Source: Ferruginibacter paludis
GTDB lineage: Bacteria; Bacteroidota; Bacteroidia; Chitinophagales; Chitinophagaceae
Assembly (NCBI RefSeq): GCF_030409685.1
Contig: NZ_JAUFQJ010000015.1
Location: 372,001 to 436,000 of the forward strand
Length of the DNA: 64,000 nt
Reading direction: 5' to 3'
Made by a program: the position numbers and the translations under genes. Shown piece after piece: positions 43,295 to 51,633 of this stretch. How positions within the stretch are numbered: position 1 is the first letter of the stretch; each line of letters begins with the position of its first letter. A model generated the notes under the pieces. That model saw only the letters and a program-made list of their open reading frames with translations. It searched no databases and was not told the origin of the DNA.

Positions 43295-44710
43295 ATGAAA
43301 AAATTATTTCTCTACAGTGTGTTAATTGCTGCCACATCTTTGGGATGCCGCAAAATAGAAATGGACGGACCTACAACAGTAGTGCAGGATACCACAACAA
43401 ATAACCAAACTGTAAACACGATATTGGAAGGAAGGATAAGCGCCAACCTTACTTTGAAAGCAGCCTATACGTATAAGCTCCGTGGATTGGTATATGTAAC
43501 AAACGGCGCCATTCTTACAATTGAGCCAGGAACAAAGATTGTAGGCGAAAATGGTAAAAACGGTGGATTGATTATAACAAGAAGTTGTAAAATAATAGCT
43601 GACGGAACTGCCGATAAGCCGATTGTATTTACTTCAGAAGCAGCAACTCCGCAGCGTGGAGACTGGGCTGGTGTAATATTATTAGGCAATGCTCCAACGA
43701 ACGCATCTTTTAACGGAGTTCAGGGTATTGGTGAAATTGAAGGTGGTGTAAACAATAGCGATGGTCTTGGATTGTATGGAACTCCTGCATCTCAGGGTCA
43801 GAATCCTGCAGATAACAGTGGTATTCTGAGGTACGTCCGCATTGAATATGCAGGGTACGCTTTTTTACCTGACAAAGAAATTAACGGTTTGACTTTTGGC
43901 GGTGTAGGCAATAAAACCATCATAGATAATGTACAGGTATCTTACGCAAACGATGATTCTTTTGAATGGTTTGGTGGTACAGTAAATTGCACCCACCTGA
44001 TTTCTTTCCGCACGCTGGATGATGATTTTGATACTGATAATGGATTTAGCGGTAAGGTACAGTTTGGTATTTCGCTAAGAGATTCATCAGTTGCAGATAT
44101 TTCAAAAAGTGAGGCATTCGAAAGTGATAATGATGCTTCCGGTAGTTCGCTATTGCCACAAACAAGTGCAATTTTTAGCAACATGACGGTAATGGGACCT
44201 AAAGAAAAATTAACTAATACCGGCAATAGCCTTTTTGTTTGGGGAGCACAAATAAGAAGAAACTCAAGCTTGTCTTTGTTCAATTCCATCATAATGGGGT
44301 ATCCGAACGGTCTGTATATTGACGCTACCAAAGGAGTTCCTACCGACAACAATATTTCAGGTTCACTGTTTGTACAAAACACAATTATTGCCGGTTGCCC
44401 AACACCAGTACTATATAGTTTGGGAACCAATAGCAATACGCCGCTTACGCCTAACACTACGGCAACTATTACTACCTGGTTTAACACCCCTGACTATGGC
44501 AATAGCATTTTAGCTACCAACGACCTTGTAGGTTTAACCGCGCCGTTTAATTATTCAACTCCGGATTTTAATCCAACATCAGGGTCCCCTGCTGTAACTG
44601 GAGGATCTTTCACTCATCCAAAACTGGCGAATGGTTTCACAAGTGTTAGCTATAAAGGGGCTTGCGCTGTTGGCGATACATGGTGGAAAACATGGACAAA
44701 ATTTAATTAA
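43295..44710 (+). CDS. Beta-rich surface lipoprotein paired with the TonB receptor
   Basis: A 471-residue lipoprotein (Cys18 in TSLGCRK). The mature part looks like a right-handed beta-helix: short strands with turns such as GAILTIEPGTKIVGENG, GGLIITRSCKIIADG, and later NSSLSLFNSIIMGYPNGLYID. Homologues are often labelled multidrug transporter in databases, which is not supported by the sequence: there are no membrane helices. In Bacteroidota such proteins commonly sit next to TonB receptors, so it may be the surface-binding partner of the receptor encoded 37 nt upstream. The frame extends to 43241, overlapping the receptor. The ATG at 43295 begins the lipoprotein signal. Confidence 0.8.
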   Translation: MKKLFLYSVLIAATSLGCRKIEMDGPTTVVQDTTTNNQTVNTILEGRISANLTLKAAYTYKLRGLVYVTNGAILTIEPGTKIVGENGKNGGLIITRSCKIIADGTADKPIVFTSEAATPQRGDWAGVILLGNAPTNASFNGVQGIGEIEGGVNNSDGLGLYGTPASQGQNPADNSGILRYVRIEYAGYAFLPDKEINGLTFGGVGNKTIIDNVQVSYANDDSFEWFGGTVNCTHLISFRTLDDDFDTDNGFSGKVQFGISLRDSSVADISKSEAFESDNDASGSSLLPQTSAIFSNMTVMGPKEKLTNTGNSLFVWGAQIRRNSSLSLFNSIIMGYPNGLYIDATKGVPTDNNISGSLFVQNTIIAGCPTPVLYSLGTNSNTPLTPNTTATITTWFNTPDYGNSILATNDLVGLTAPFNYSTPDFNPTSGSPAVTGGSFTHPKLANGFTSVSYKGACAVGDTWWKTWTKFN

Positions 44711-44728
44711 GATCTTTTAATACAAATA

Positions 44729-44757
44729 AAAAAGCAGCTACTGGTTAGCTGCTTTTT
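44729..44757 (+). terminator. Intrinsic terminator after the TonB receptor-lipoprotein operon
   Basis: Stem AAAAAGCAGCTA/TAGCTGCTTTTT with a short CTGGT loop. It lies 18 nt after the lipoprotein stop. Confidence 0.9.
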
Positions 44758-44790
44758 AGGTTTTCACTGTTAACCGTTTATTATTTACAA

Positions 44791-45300
44791 ATGAAATACG
44801 TTTCAATAATTACCGCTTTTCTTTTTATGTTCGGTTGTAATGCCAAAAAAGAAAAAGCACCGTCGACCACCGGCGTGAATTACAACTGGCTTGATTCAAT
44901 TAAAAAAAGCAGCGACACCTCGTACGTAAAAAAATACGGCACTAATAAATTTGCAACAGCTACCTATTATATTAGTAGTAAGGAAACTGTTGTATGCCAG
45001 GTAATGAAAGATGCGTCGGACACTGTCAGGCAGATTATTATTACAAAAAACAACAAGCGGATTTTTTTTGCTGAGTATTATGGCAACGGTCAATTGAAAG
45101 CAAAACTTCCGCTGGATACATTCGGGCAATACCACGGCCCTGCAACCTGGTTTTATGAAAATGGATATACAGAAAGTGAGGGAGATTATGTGCATGGATT
45201 CAAAAAAGGGGAGTGGAAAAATTACAATCAGCTGGGCGAATTGACAGGTAAAAATGAGTATGACTCAAATGGGAATGTTGTAAAGATTGTAAAACCATAG
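44791..45300 (+). CDS. Lipoprotein with MORN-variant (YwqK-like) repeats
   Basis: A 169-residue lipoprotein with Cys16 (FMFGCNAKK). The C-terminal half carries MORN-variant repeats: AEYYGNGQLKAKLPL, YHGPATWFYENGYTESEGDY, KKGEWKNYNQLGELTGKNEYD. These resemble the YwqK-like family, which is sometimes annotated as antitoxin. In exported Bacteroidota proteins they are simply beta-hairpin repeats of unknown role. It begins 34 nt after the terminator of the preceding operon, so it has its own promoter or depends on read-through. Confidence 0.78.
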   Translation: MKYVSIITAFLFMFGCNAKKEKAPSTTGVNYNWLDSIKKSSDTSYVKKYGTNKFATATYYISSKETVVCQVMKDASDTVRQIIITKNNKRIFFAEYYGNGQLKAKLPLDTFGQYHGPATWFYENGYTESEGDYVHGFKKGEWKNYNQLGELTGKNEYDSNGNVVKIVKP

Positions 45301-45441
45301 ATTGTATAACAACTATTGTGATAATAGAAAATCGGTTAACAGCCATTCACTTAAGTCATTTAAGGTGATTTAATAAATTAAGTTTTGGATAAATCAGCAG
45401 GTCTGTCTTTATATAAATAAACGTTAGCGTGCCAGGATGTA

Positions 45442-45497
45442 TTAACCTGTCAATAACATAAAATACATATTGCCTTAACATTGGAGTGAGTGCTTTG
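45442..45497 (+). promoter_or_regulatory. PHO-box-like array and -7 half-site of the Oar-like receptor
   Basis: Hexamers TTAACC at 45442, ATAACA at 45453 and TTAACA at 45475 fall on one 11-bp grid. The grid position 45464 (TACATA) does not match. The box GTGCTTTG at 45490-45497 has its TTTG exactly 19 nt after the start of the last hexamer, the same offset as at the receptor gene at 40456. Transcription would start near 45502. Confidence 0.55.
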
Positions 45498-45523
45498 CAG
45501 AAAATAAAAAAATGCAAAGTTTT

Positions 45524-48500
45524 ATGAGAAAATTAATATTTGCTTTATTAATGTTAGCAGGAATAACAGGTTACGCACAAGAAACTGTTTCATCTCTAAG
45601 TGGTATTATACACGACGAAAAAGGAGCGATCATTCAGGGAGCAACAGTGGAACTTACGCACGTGCCAACCGGTGCAGTTTCAAAAACACAAACTAATAAA
45701 AAGGGTATTTTTAGTATTACCAACTTAAAGCCTGGTGGCCCTTATACGGTCGCCATCTCCTTTGTGGGCTTTAAAGAAGAAAGAGCCCAGGATGTAAATT
45801 TAACATTGGGTAACAACCCCGATTTGAATATTGTAATGAAGGTTAACACAGGCAGCCTTGAAGCAGTAGTGGTATCAGCAACAAAGAAAAACAGTAACGG
45901 ACTAAGCATCGGCAGGGCACAAATGAATACCTTACCAACCCTGGGCAGAAGCCTGGGCGATTTTACAAGATTGACACCTCAATCAAACAACAACTCTTTT
46001 GCCGGTAGTAATTTCAGGTACAACAATCTTACTGTGGATGGCGCTATCAATAATGATGCTATTGGCTTTAGCAACTCTTTTGGTGGTACAAGTGGTGGTG
46101 GTCAGTCAGGTGCTGCTGGTGCAGGTACACGTACCAATCCCTACAGCATTGATGTAATACAGGAAGTACAGGTACAACTTTCACCCTTTGACGTAAAGCT
46201 TGGAAATTTTACCGGCGGTTCTGTTAATGCAGTAACTAAAAGTGGTACCAACACAATACACGGATCTGTTTACGGTTATGGCCGTAACCAGGCACTGATG
46301 GGTAAAAGTGCAGATGGATTGAAAACGAAAATTGGCGCTGATTTTCACGACTATCAGTATGGTGCAACATTAAGCGGGCCTATCGTAAAAAATAAAGCTT
46401 TCTTTATTGTAAATTTTGAACAAACACGTCGCCAGGAACCAACATTTTACAATGCAGGCGATCCTGGAGCAGCAATTAGTTTAACAGATGCTGCAAGTAT
46501 TTACAACCAATTAAAAACCAAATACAATTACGACGCAGGTTCCTACCAGGGAGCTTATAAAATCTTTACCAACAGTGATAAGTTATTTGCCAGGCTGGAT
46601 TTTAAATTGAATCCTAAAAGCACATTGACTGTAAGAGGAATTTACACCAATGGTGTAGGTAACAATCTGGAACGCACTTCTACCAACTTCCAGTTTGGCT
46701 CTACTGATTTTACACAGCATACAAAAAATATAAATCTTACTTCGGAATTAAAAACTACTATTTCTAACCAGTTAAGTAACCAGTTAAGTGTAAGTTATAT
46801 CAACGTACATGAGTTCAGGGATTTCCCCGGTGTACTGTCTCCCTTTATGGATATTGGCGGTGGTGCGGCATGGGTAGGTACATGGCGTGAAGCTTCTATT
46901 TACAACATGAAGCAGCAGACCATTGAAGTTAATGATAATCTGACCCTTACAAAAGGCATTCATAAGTTTACTTTTGGTACACACAATGAATTTTATAAAC
47001 TTACTTACGGTTTTGTAAATTCCTGGAATGGCCGTTGGGAATACTCAAATTTGGCCAACTTCCTGACAGACAAACCCAGCAGAATTCGTGGAGCATATTC
47101 TACCAACGACAAATATCCTAACACAAGGGACGACTTGTATAACAACCCACCAAGCCCCTACAATGTGAACCTGACAAGCGTTTACGCACAGGACGAAATT
47201 TCTCTGCATCGTAATTTTAAACTGACCGGTGGTTTCAGAATTGACTATCCGTTCCTTGGCAATAATGTGGCGGTGGATAAGGATTTTGCAACCGCAAAAA
47301 ACAATACCTCTAATGCAACTTATAACAATACACCATTTAACCAGCTTACCAATAAATGGCTTGGTAAACCTACCATTTCGCCAAGGCTTGGATTTAACTG
47401 GAATGTAAAAGGCGATCAAACCCTGGTGGTAAGGGGCGGAACAGGAATTTTTGTTGGCAGAATGCCTTTTGCATGGTTAGGCTATGCGGAAACGTTGTCT
47501 GGCGGTAACTATAATAACATCGATTTCAGGCCATCTGCAACAAATACTATTGGTGGTAATGTTAACGTACCATTGGCAATCAATCCACTTAACCTGCAGG
47601 ATACCATTAATGCTCATGCACTGGCAAATGCGAATGCAACAAACACAAGAGAAATTGATGTGATTGATAACCACTTTAAATTACCCACTGTTTGGAGATC
47701 GAATATTGCGGTTGATATCCGCTTCGGAAAAGGGTATAAATTGACGCTGGATGCCTTGTATACTAAAACATTGTATGATGTAAAATTTCAGCAGATTAAT
47801 ATAAAAGACAGCGTGCAGTATTTTGGTTCAGGCCCTTCCCAGTCACCTGTTTATGTAGGTGGTAAATTGAATTCTCAATACTCGAATGTTTACTTGTTAA
47901 CCAACACTACAAAGGGCTATCGGTATAATTTAACTGCCCAGCTAAATAAAAATTCAAATTATTCTAAGCTGGGGTCGCACAGAATAAGCTTAAACTGGAG
48001 TGCTGCATACACTTACGGAATGAGCAAAGATTTAAGCAACGGTATCCGTAATTCTTTCCAATCTAACTTCGAAGTTAATCCTGCGATAGTTGCAAATAAT
48101 CCGCAATTAGCCTATTCAAATTTTGACTTGCGTCACAGAGTAGTTGCTACAGCTGGAGTAAATCTTGAATGGAATAAAGCGAATCTTACCACACTTGCTT
48201 TCTTTTATGCTGGCCAATCTGGTAGTCCTTATTCTGTTGTTTACAATTCAGGAGGCAATCCTTTTGGTAATTCGGCCAATGCTAACCTGCCATATATACC
48301 AAGAGATCAAAATGATATCCGGCTTGCGGATTTTACAAAAAATGGCCAGGTTTACACTGCGGCTCAGCAATGGACGGACTTAAATAATCTAATATCAGGT
48401 GATAAATATTTAAACTCCAGGAGAGGGCAGTATGCAGAAAGAAATGGGTTAAGAACCCCATGGAACCATGACGTTGATATGAAATTAATGCATGAGTTTA

Positions 48501-48796
48501 AATTTGGTAAAGAGGGTGGCCGCTCTATTCAAATAAGCCTCGATATTTTTAATGTGTTGAACCTGCTGAATAATAATTGGGGTCATGTTTATTTTGTTAC
48601 CAATGTAAATAACTACACTGCTAACTTACTCACTTTTGTTAAAGATGCAAATGGTGTAGCTGCTGGTAAACCTTCATCTGGCTATTTGCCAACATTTAAT
48701 TTTAATGCGCCAACAGGTTTAAACAATCACTATTATACAGTTGATCCATTAAACAGTCGTTTCCAGGCACAGTTTGGAGTTAAATATAATTTTTAA
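45524..48796 (+). CDS. Oar-like TonB-dependent outer-membrane receptor
   Basis: A 1090-residue protein of the Oar type (named for a Myxococcus outer-membrane protein). A signal peptide (ends GYAQ) is followed by a carboxypeptidase-like domain (SGIIHDEKGAIIQGATVELTH) and a plug marked by YNNLTVDGAINNDAIG, then IQEVQVQLSPFDVKLGNFTGG and VNAVTKSGTNTIHGSVYGYG. A large barrel ends in AQFGVKYNF. Oar-like receptors have been linked to export or import of proteins and large ligands. The Asn-rich loops are typical. An in-frame ATG at 45512 would add four residues. A PHO-box-like promoter precedes it and a strong terminator follows, so it is a single-gene unit. Confidence 0.9.
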   Translation: MRKLIFALLMLAGITGYAQETVSSLSGIIHDEKGAIIQGATVELTHVPTGAVSKTQTNKKGIFSITNLKPGGPYTVAISFVGFKEERAQDVNLTLGNNPDLNIVMKVNTGSLEAVVVSATKKNSNGLSIGRAQMNTLPTLGRSLGDFTRLTPQSNNNSFAGSNFRYNNLTVDGAINNDAIGFSNSFGGTSGGGQSGAAGAGTRTNPYSIDVIQEVQVQLSPFDVKLGNFTGGSVNAVTKSGTNTIHGSVYGYGRNQALMGKSADGLKTKIGADFHDYQYGATLSGPIVKNKAFFIVNFEQTRRQEPTFYNAGDPGAAISLTDAASIYNQLKTKYNYDAGSYQGAYKIFTNSDKLFARLDFKLNPKSTLTVRGIYTNGVGNNLERTSTNFQFGSTDFTQHTKNINLTSELKTTISNQLSNQLSVSYINVHEFRDFPGVLSPFMDIGGGAAWVGTWREASIYNMKQQTIEVNDNLTLTKGIHKFTFGTHNEFYKLTYGFVNSWNGRWEYSNLANFLTDKPSRIRGAYSTNDKYPNTRDDLYNNPPSPYNVNLTSVYAQDEISLHRNFKLTGGFRIDYPFLGNNVAVDKDFATAKNNTSNATYNNTPFNQLTNKWLGKPTISPRLGFNWNVKGDQTLVVRGGTGIFVGRMPFAWLGYAETLSGGNYNNIDFRPSATNTIGGNVNVPLAINPLNLQDTINAHALANANATNTREIDVIDNHFKLPTVWRSNIAVDIRFGKGYKLTLDALYTKTLYDVKFQQINIKDSVQYFGSGPSQSPVYVGGKLNSQYSNVYLLTNTTKGYRYNLTAQLNKNSNYSKLGSHRISLNWSAAYTYGMSKDLSNGIRNSFQSNFEVNPAIVANNPQLAYSNFDLRHRVVATAGVNLEWNKANLTTLAFFYAGQSGSPYSVVYNSGGNPFGNSANANLPYIPRDQNDIRLADFTKNGQVYTAAQQWTDLNNLISGDKYLNSRRGQYAERNGLRTPWNHDVDMKLMHEFKFGKEGGRSIQISLDIFNVLNLLNNNWGHVYFVTNVNNYTANLLTFVKDANGVAAGKPSSGYLPTFNFNAPTGLNNHYYTVDPLNSRFQAQFGVKYNF

Positions 48797-48839
48797 TAGA
48801 AAGAGTGATCAGCATCTTTAAATATGCAGCAAGTCGCTG

Positions 48840-48880
48840 AAACAAATCACCCGGCACATTTTACCGGGTGATTTGTTTTT
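48840..48880 (+). terminator. Intrinsic terminator of the Oar-like receptor gene
   Basis: Perfect 14-bp stem AACAAATCACCCGG/CCGGGTGATTTGTT followed by TTT. It separates the receptor from the next hexamer array. Confidence 0.92.
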
Positions 48881-48935
48881 ATTGAATTCATTTTTGAGAT
48901 TTTGAATCGATGTTGGCTAAGGTGTTGTACATCAT

Positions 48936-48974
48936 ATAACATTTACGTAACCCTGCAATAATATTTTGGTAACA
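48936..48974 (+). promoter_or_regulatory. Array of four to five PHO-box-like hexamers
   Basis: On an exact 11-bp grid: ATAACA at 48936, GTAACC at 48947, ATAATA at 48958 and GTAACA at 48969, with a weaker TTACCA at 48980. A CTTG at 48987, 18 nt after the start of the last strong hexamer, stands where the TTTG half-site lies in the two other arrays. Transcription would begin near 48995. Confidence 0.6.
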
Positions 48975-48994
48975 CACATTTACCAACTTGCAAC

Positions 48995-49112
48995 CATTCT
49001 ATTGGCACCTGAACCTTCTTTTAAGTATAGCAATCTCAAACAAGTTTCCTTAAGCAAGAACAAATTTAAACGCTTGTACCACCTGGTAGTCCTGCCAGGT
49101 GGTTTGTTTTTT
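48995..49112 (+). ncRNA. Candidate phosphate-regulated small RNA or attenuator leader
   Basis: The transcript predicted from the hexamer array at 48936 would run about 118 nt without a convincing reading frame and end at an intrinsic terminator: stem ACCACCTGG/CCAGGTGGT at 49078-49103 followed by TTGTTTTTT. The next gene starts at 49150. The terminator thus sits between promoter and gene, as in an attenuator or a free small RNA. The start point is inferred, while the terminator is seen directly. Confidence 0.4.
49078..49112 (+). terminator. Intrinsic terminator not preceded by a known gene
   Basis: A 9-bp perfect stem with an 8-nt loop (TAGTCCTG) and a T-rich tail, located 38 nt upstream of the ATG at 49150. 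No protein gene ends within 280 nt upstream. Confidence 0.8.
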
Positions 49113-49149
49113 GATTACAATATTAAATCCGGTCTTGTATATTTACAAA

Positions 49150-49566
49150 ATGAAGATGATATTATTTGTCTGCTTTTTAAGTCGCTTTATTGCTTGCAGC
49201 AGACCAAACACTATGTTACAAGAGCGTATAATAACCGCCGACAGTGTTGCCATCAATTTTTTTAAAGGCGATGGCACAATGGATACCGTGGTTGTGGTAA
49301 AAATTATCCGCGATAAAAAAACTATAACCAGTTTAAGTAATGCAATCAGTGCATCAACTACAAAGCCTGATTTGAAATGTGGTTATGACGGGTCGTTGCA
49401 TTTTTTTAAAAATAACATGGTATTACAGGATATCGATTTTAGAATGAACGATGCAACCTGTAAATATTTTACCTTTAAGCAGGCTGGAGAATTAAAGGCT
49501 ACTGTGTTGTCTGATGAGGCAAGCCGCTTGTTGCAGGATATCCGGAGTAATGACGTACTTAGGTAA
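49150..49566 (+). CDS. Small lipoprotein of unknown function
   Basis: A 138-residue protein with a short lipoprotein-like signal and Cys16 (RFIACSRP). The mature part looks like a single alpha/beta domain with three further cysteines. I cannot assign it to a family. Read-through of the upstream terminator would place it under the hexamer-array promoter, so it may respond to phosphate. The frame begins earlier, at 49099, but that codon lies in the terminator. The ATG at 49150 gives the signal sequence, and the ATG at 49156 is an alternative. It converges with the glycosyltransferase gene 15 nt away. Confidence 0.65.
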   Translation: MKMILFVCFLSRFIACSRPNTMLQERIITADSVAINFFKGDGTMDTVVVVKIIRDKKTITSLSNAISASTTKPDLKCGYDGSLHFFKNNMVLQDIDFRMNDATCKYFTFKQAGELKATVLSDEASRLLQDIRSNDVLR

Positions 49567-49581
49567 AAGCAGCCGTATAAT

Positions 49582-50637
49582 TTATACCCAACGGGGAAGT
49601 AAAATGCCATTGGCAGGCAAGCTTTTAGCACGTTTTTTGTCAACGATTTTTACTGCCGGCATCGCCAATACGAGGTCAATAATTTTTTCCGTTTCGTCCG
49701 GAAAATAAATTTGCAATGCATTCTTTTCCTTCAGCCAGTTTTCAACTTTGTGCAGGTGCTTTTTCTTAAGACTTTTTATAACAGGCACACCCAGATCCTG
49801 TGCGCCGGCAGCGTTTAAATGTTGCTCGTATTGATGTTTCATAGGCACTACCAATAATTTCTTACCCATCTGTAATGCCTCCGCCGGTGTTTCAAAGCCA
49901 GCTCCACATATAACACCTTCACAGGTGGTAAAACTTTCTGTGAATTCAGCAGTGCTTACAGGCTTAATGCTGCAGTTGCCTGCGGTGTAAGATTTTTTAG
50001 TGTGTTTACTAAAAATCTGCCATTGGATATTTTTAAAGACGGATAAAAAAGCGATTAACTTTTTATCCGAATAAGCTGGCAGATAAACAGTATAATGACC
50101 AAGATTTTTTTTGGGGGCATTGCGAATTTCTCTTTTTATCACCGGCGTGAAGATATTTTCGCCATAAGGCTTAAAATGAAATCCTACACCGGTTTTACAG
50201 GGTGCATAATGTCTTAAAATCATGGTGCCGAAAAAGTCTTTAGATGCAGGTTTGGGGGCATCTTCGTGTAGTACGGCCCACTGATGGCTCATACCAATGC
50301 AGAGGACATTTTTTAACTTGCACGCCCAGGCGCTTACAGGTTCAAAATCATTTATAACAAGATCATAGTCTTCAACCGGAAGTGATTTTATTTCCGATAA
50401 AAACTTTTTCGACTGCATTTGCTTAAACGTTTTGTACATGTCTACGCCGCCCTTCTTGCCGAATATAAAACACAGTCCCTTCATTTTAAATTTAATGGGG
50501 TAATTAAGCCCTACATCTGCCTGGGTGCCGCTCAATAAAATGTCGAGGTCGCATTTTTTTTCTAAGAAGGGAATAATTTCATTGGCCCTGCTTACATGTC
50601 CATTTCCGGTGCCTTGGATGGCGTAGAGTACTTTCAT
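49582..50637 (-). CDS. Glycosyltransferase (GT-B fold, UDP-sugar type)
   Basis: A 351-residue cytoplasmic protein with the GT-B start KVLYAIQGTGNGHVSRANE, where the Gly-rich loop and His are like those of MurG and related transferases. The C-terminal nucleotide-sugar region reads GVICGAGFETPAEALQMGKKLLVVP followed by EQHLNAAGAQDLG, typical of this fold. It probably adds a sugar to a lipid or cell-surface acceptor. It follows the LpxH-like phosphoesterase by 9 nt on the same strand, a pairing that suggests a role in lipid or envelope glycolipid metabolism. Confidence 0.85.
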   Translation of the reverse strand: MKVLYAIQGTGNGHVSRANEIIPFLEKKCDLDILLSGTQADVGLNYPIKFKMKGLCFIFGKKGGVDMYKTFKQMQSKKFLSEIKSLPVEDYDLVINDFEPVSAWACKLKNVLCIGMSHQWAVLHEDAPKPASKDFFGTMILRHYAPCKTGVGFHFKPYGENIFTPVIKREIRNAPKKNLGHYTVYLPAYSDKKLIAFLSVFKNIQWQIFSKHTKKSYTAGNCSIKPVSTAEFTESFTTCEGVICGAGFETPAEALQMGKKLLVVPMKHQYEQHLNAAGAQDLGVPVIKSLKKKHLHKVENWLKEKNALQIYFPDETEKIIDLVLAMPAVKIVDKKRAKSLPANGILLPRWV

Positions 50638-50646
50638 AAAAATGTT

Positions 50647-51531
50647 TTAAGATGTAATCGCAAAATCCTGCATCATTATTTTAAACAACTCAGCCGTACG
50701 CAGGTATGCAGCTTCGTCTGTGTAGAAAGAATCTGTCAACTCCTGCACTAACTTATCTTCCTGGAAATAGTACACAGCCCATTTATTGTCGTCGTATTCA
50801 AGAGCAGTTAAATTCTCAATCCAGTCGCCGGAATTGAGATAATTAACGCTGCCATTGCCGGTATTGATTGTCCTGTTCGCCGGCTGGTGAATATGTCCGC
50901 ACAATACATAGTCATAACCTTTCTCAATAGCAATGCTGGCTGCAGTTTCTTCAAAATTATTGATGTGCTTTACTGCACCTTTTACGGAATTTTTTATTTT
51001 TTTTGAGAGTGAAATTTTTCCTTTTCCCAATTTTTTGCTGATATAGTTAATGAATGCGTTAATGTAAATCAGTGTATCGTAACCAACGGCTCCCAGCTTT
51101 GCCAGCCATTTACTGTGTTGCATAATCACATCAAATACATCGCCATGAAAAATCCAACTACGTTTACCATCGCCGTGATGAATTACCATTTTATTTACAA
51201 TGTGAAAATCTCCAACTGAAAAATGTTCAAAGCGGCGAAGCATTTCATCGTGATTGCCGGTAACATAATACACTTTTATGCCACGGCTAAGCATACTGGT
51301 AATTTGTTTAATCACCTGCATGTGTCCGGGAGGCCAATATTTTTTGCTAAACTGCCAGATGTCAATAATGTCTCCGTTTAAAATTAAAATGGCGGGATCA
51401 ATCGTGGAGAGATAGCGGGACAATTCATTGGCACGGGAGCCATAAGTGCCTAAATGAACATCAGAAATTACAGCTACATCAAGTTTTCTTTTTATCAACG
51501 GATATAGTTTAATGTAAAGTTCACTGTACAA
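50647..51531 (-). CDS. LpxH-like metallophosphoesterase
   Basis: Calcineurin-like phosphoesterase of 294 residues. The metal ligands are all visible: SDVHLG (Asp and His), NGDIIDIW, TGNHDEML, HHGD and CGHIHQP. The arrangement resembles UDP-2,3-diacylglucosamine hydrolases of lipid A synthesis, though it is longer than E. coli LpxH (240) owing to a Lys-rich helical insertion near residues 165-200. The role is therefore probable but not certain. There is no ATG near the start: the frame begins at TTG 51531, with a second TTG at 51498. A stop lies three codons upstream of the first. Confidence 0.83.
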   Translation of the reverse strand: MYSELYIKLYPLIKRKLDVAVISDVHLGTYGSRANELSRYLSTIDPAILILNGDIIDIWQFSKKYWPPGHMQVIKQITSMLSRGIKVYYVTGNHDEMLRRFEHFSVGDFHIVNKMVIHHGDGKRSWIFHGDVFDVIMQHSKWLAKLGAVGYDTLIYINAFINYISKKLGKGKISLSKKIKNSVKGAVKHINNFEETAASIAIEKGYDYVLCGHIHQPANRTINTGNGSVNYLNSGDWIENLTALEYDDNKWAVYYFQEDKLVQELTDSFYTDEAAYLRTAELFKIMMQDFAITS

Positions 51532-51633
51532 TGTGTACTAATTGTAAACAGTACGTTACTAAAACCTTAATAATAATCTTGCGGGAAATGCAGTGGATGA
51601 CCCTTTCGTAAAAGAAAAGATTCAAGTAAGTAG

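Noticed and set aside
43942..44487. A 181-codon frame antisense to the beta-rich lipoprotein gene
   Set aside because: A composition artefact of the repetitive sense gene, with no start context or domain.
43295..44710. Annotation of the beta-rich lipoprotein as a multidrug transporter
   Set aside because: There are no membrane helices. It has a lipobox and beta-repeat character instead.
44791..45300. Toxin-antitoxin system suggested by the YwqK-like label
   Set aside because: The protein is an exported lipoprotein with generic MORN-variant repeats and has no toxin gene beside it.
48966..49265. A 99-codon frame running through the terminator at 49078-49112
   Set aside because: It starts at a non-ATG codon, crosses the terminator and overlaps the lipoprotein gene in another frame.
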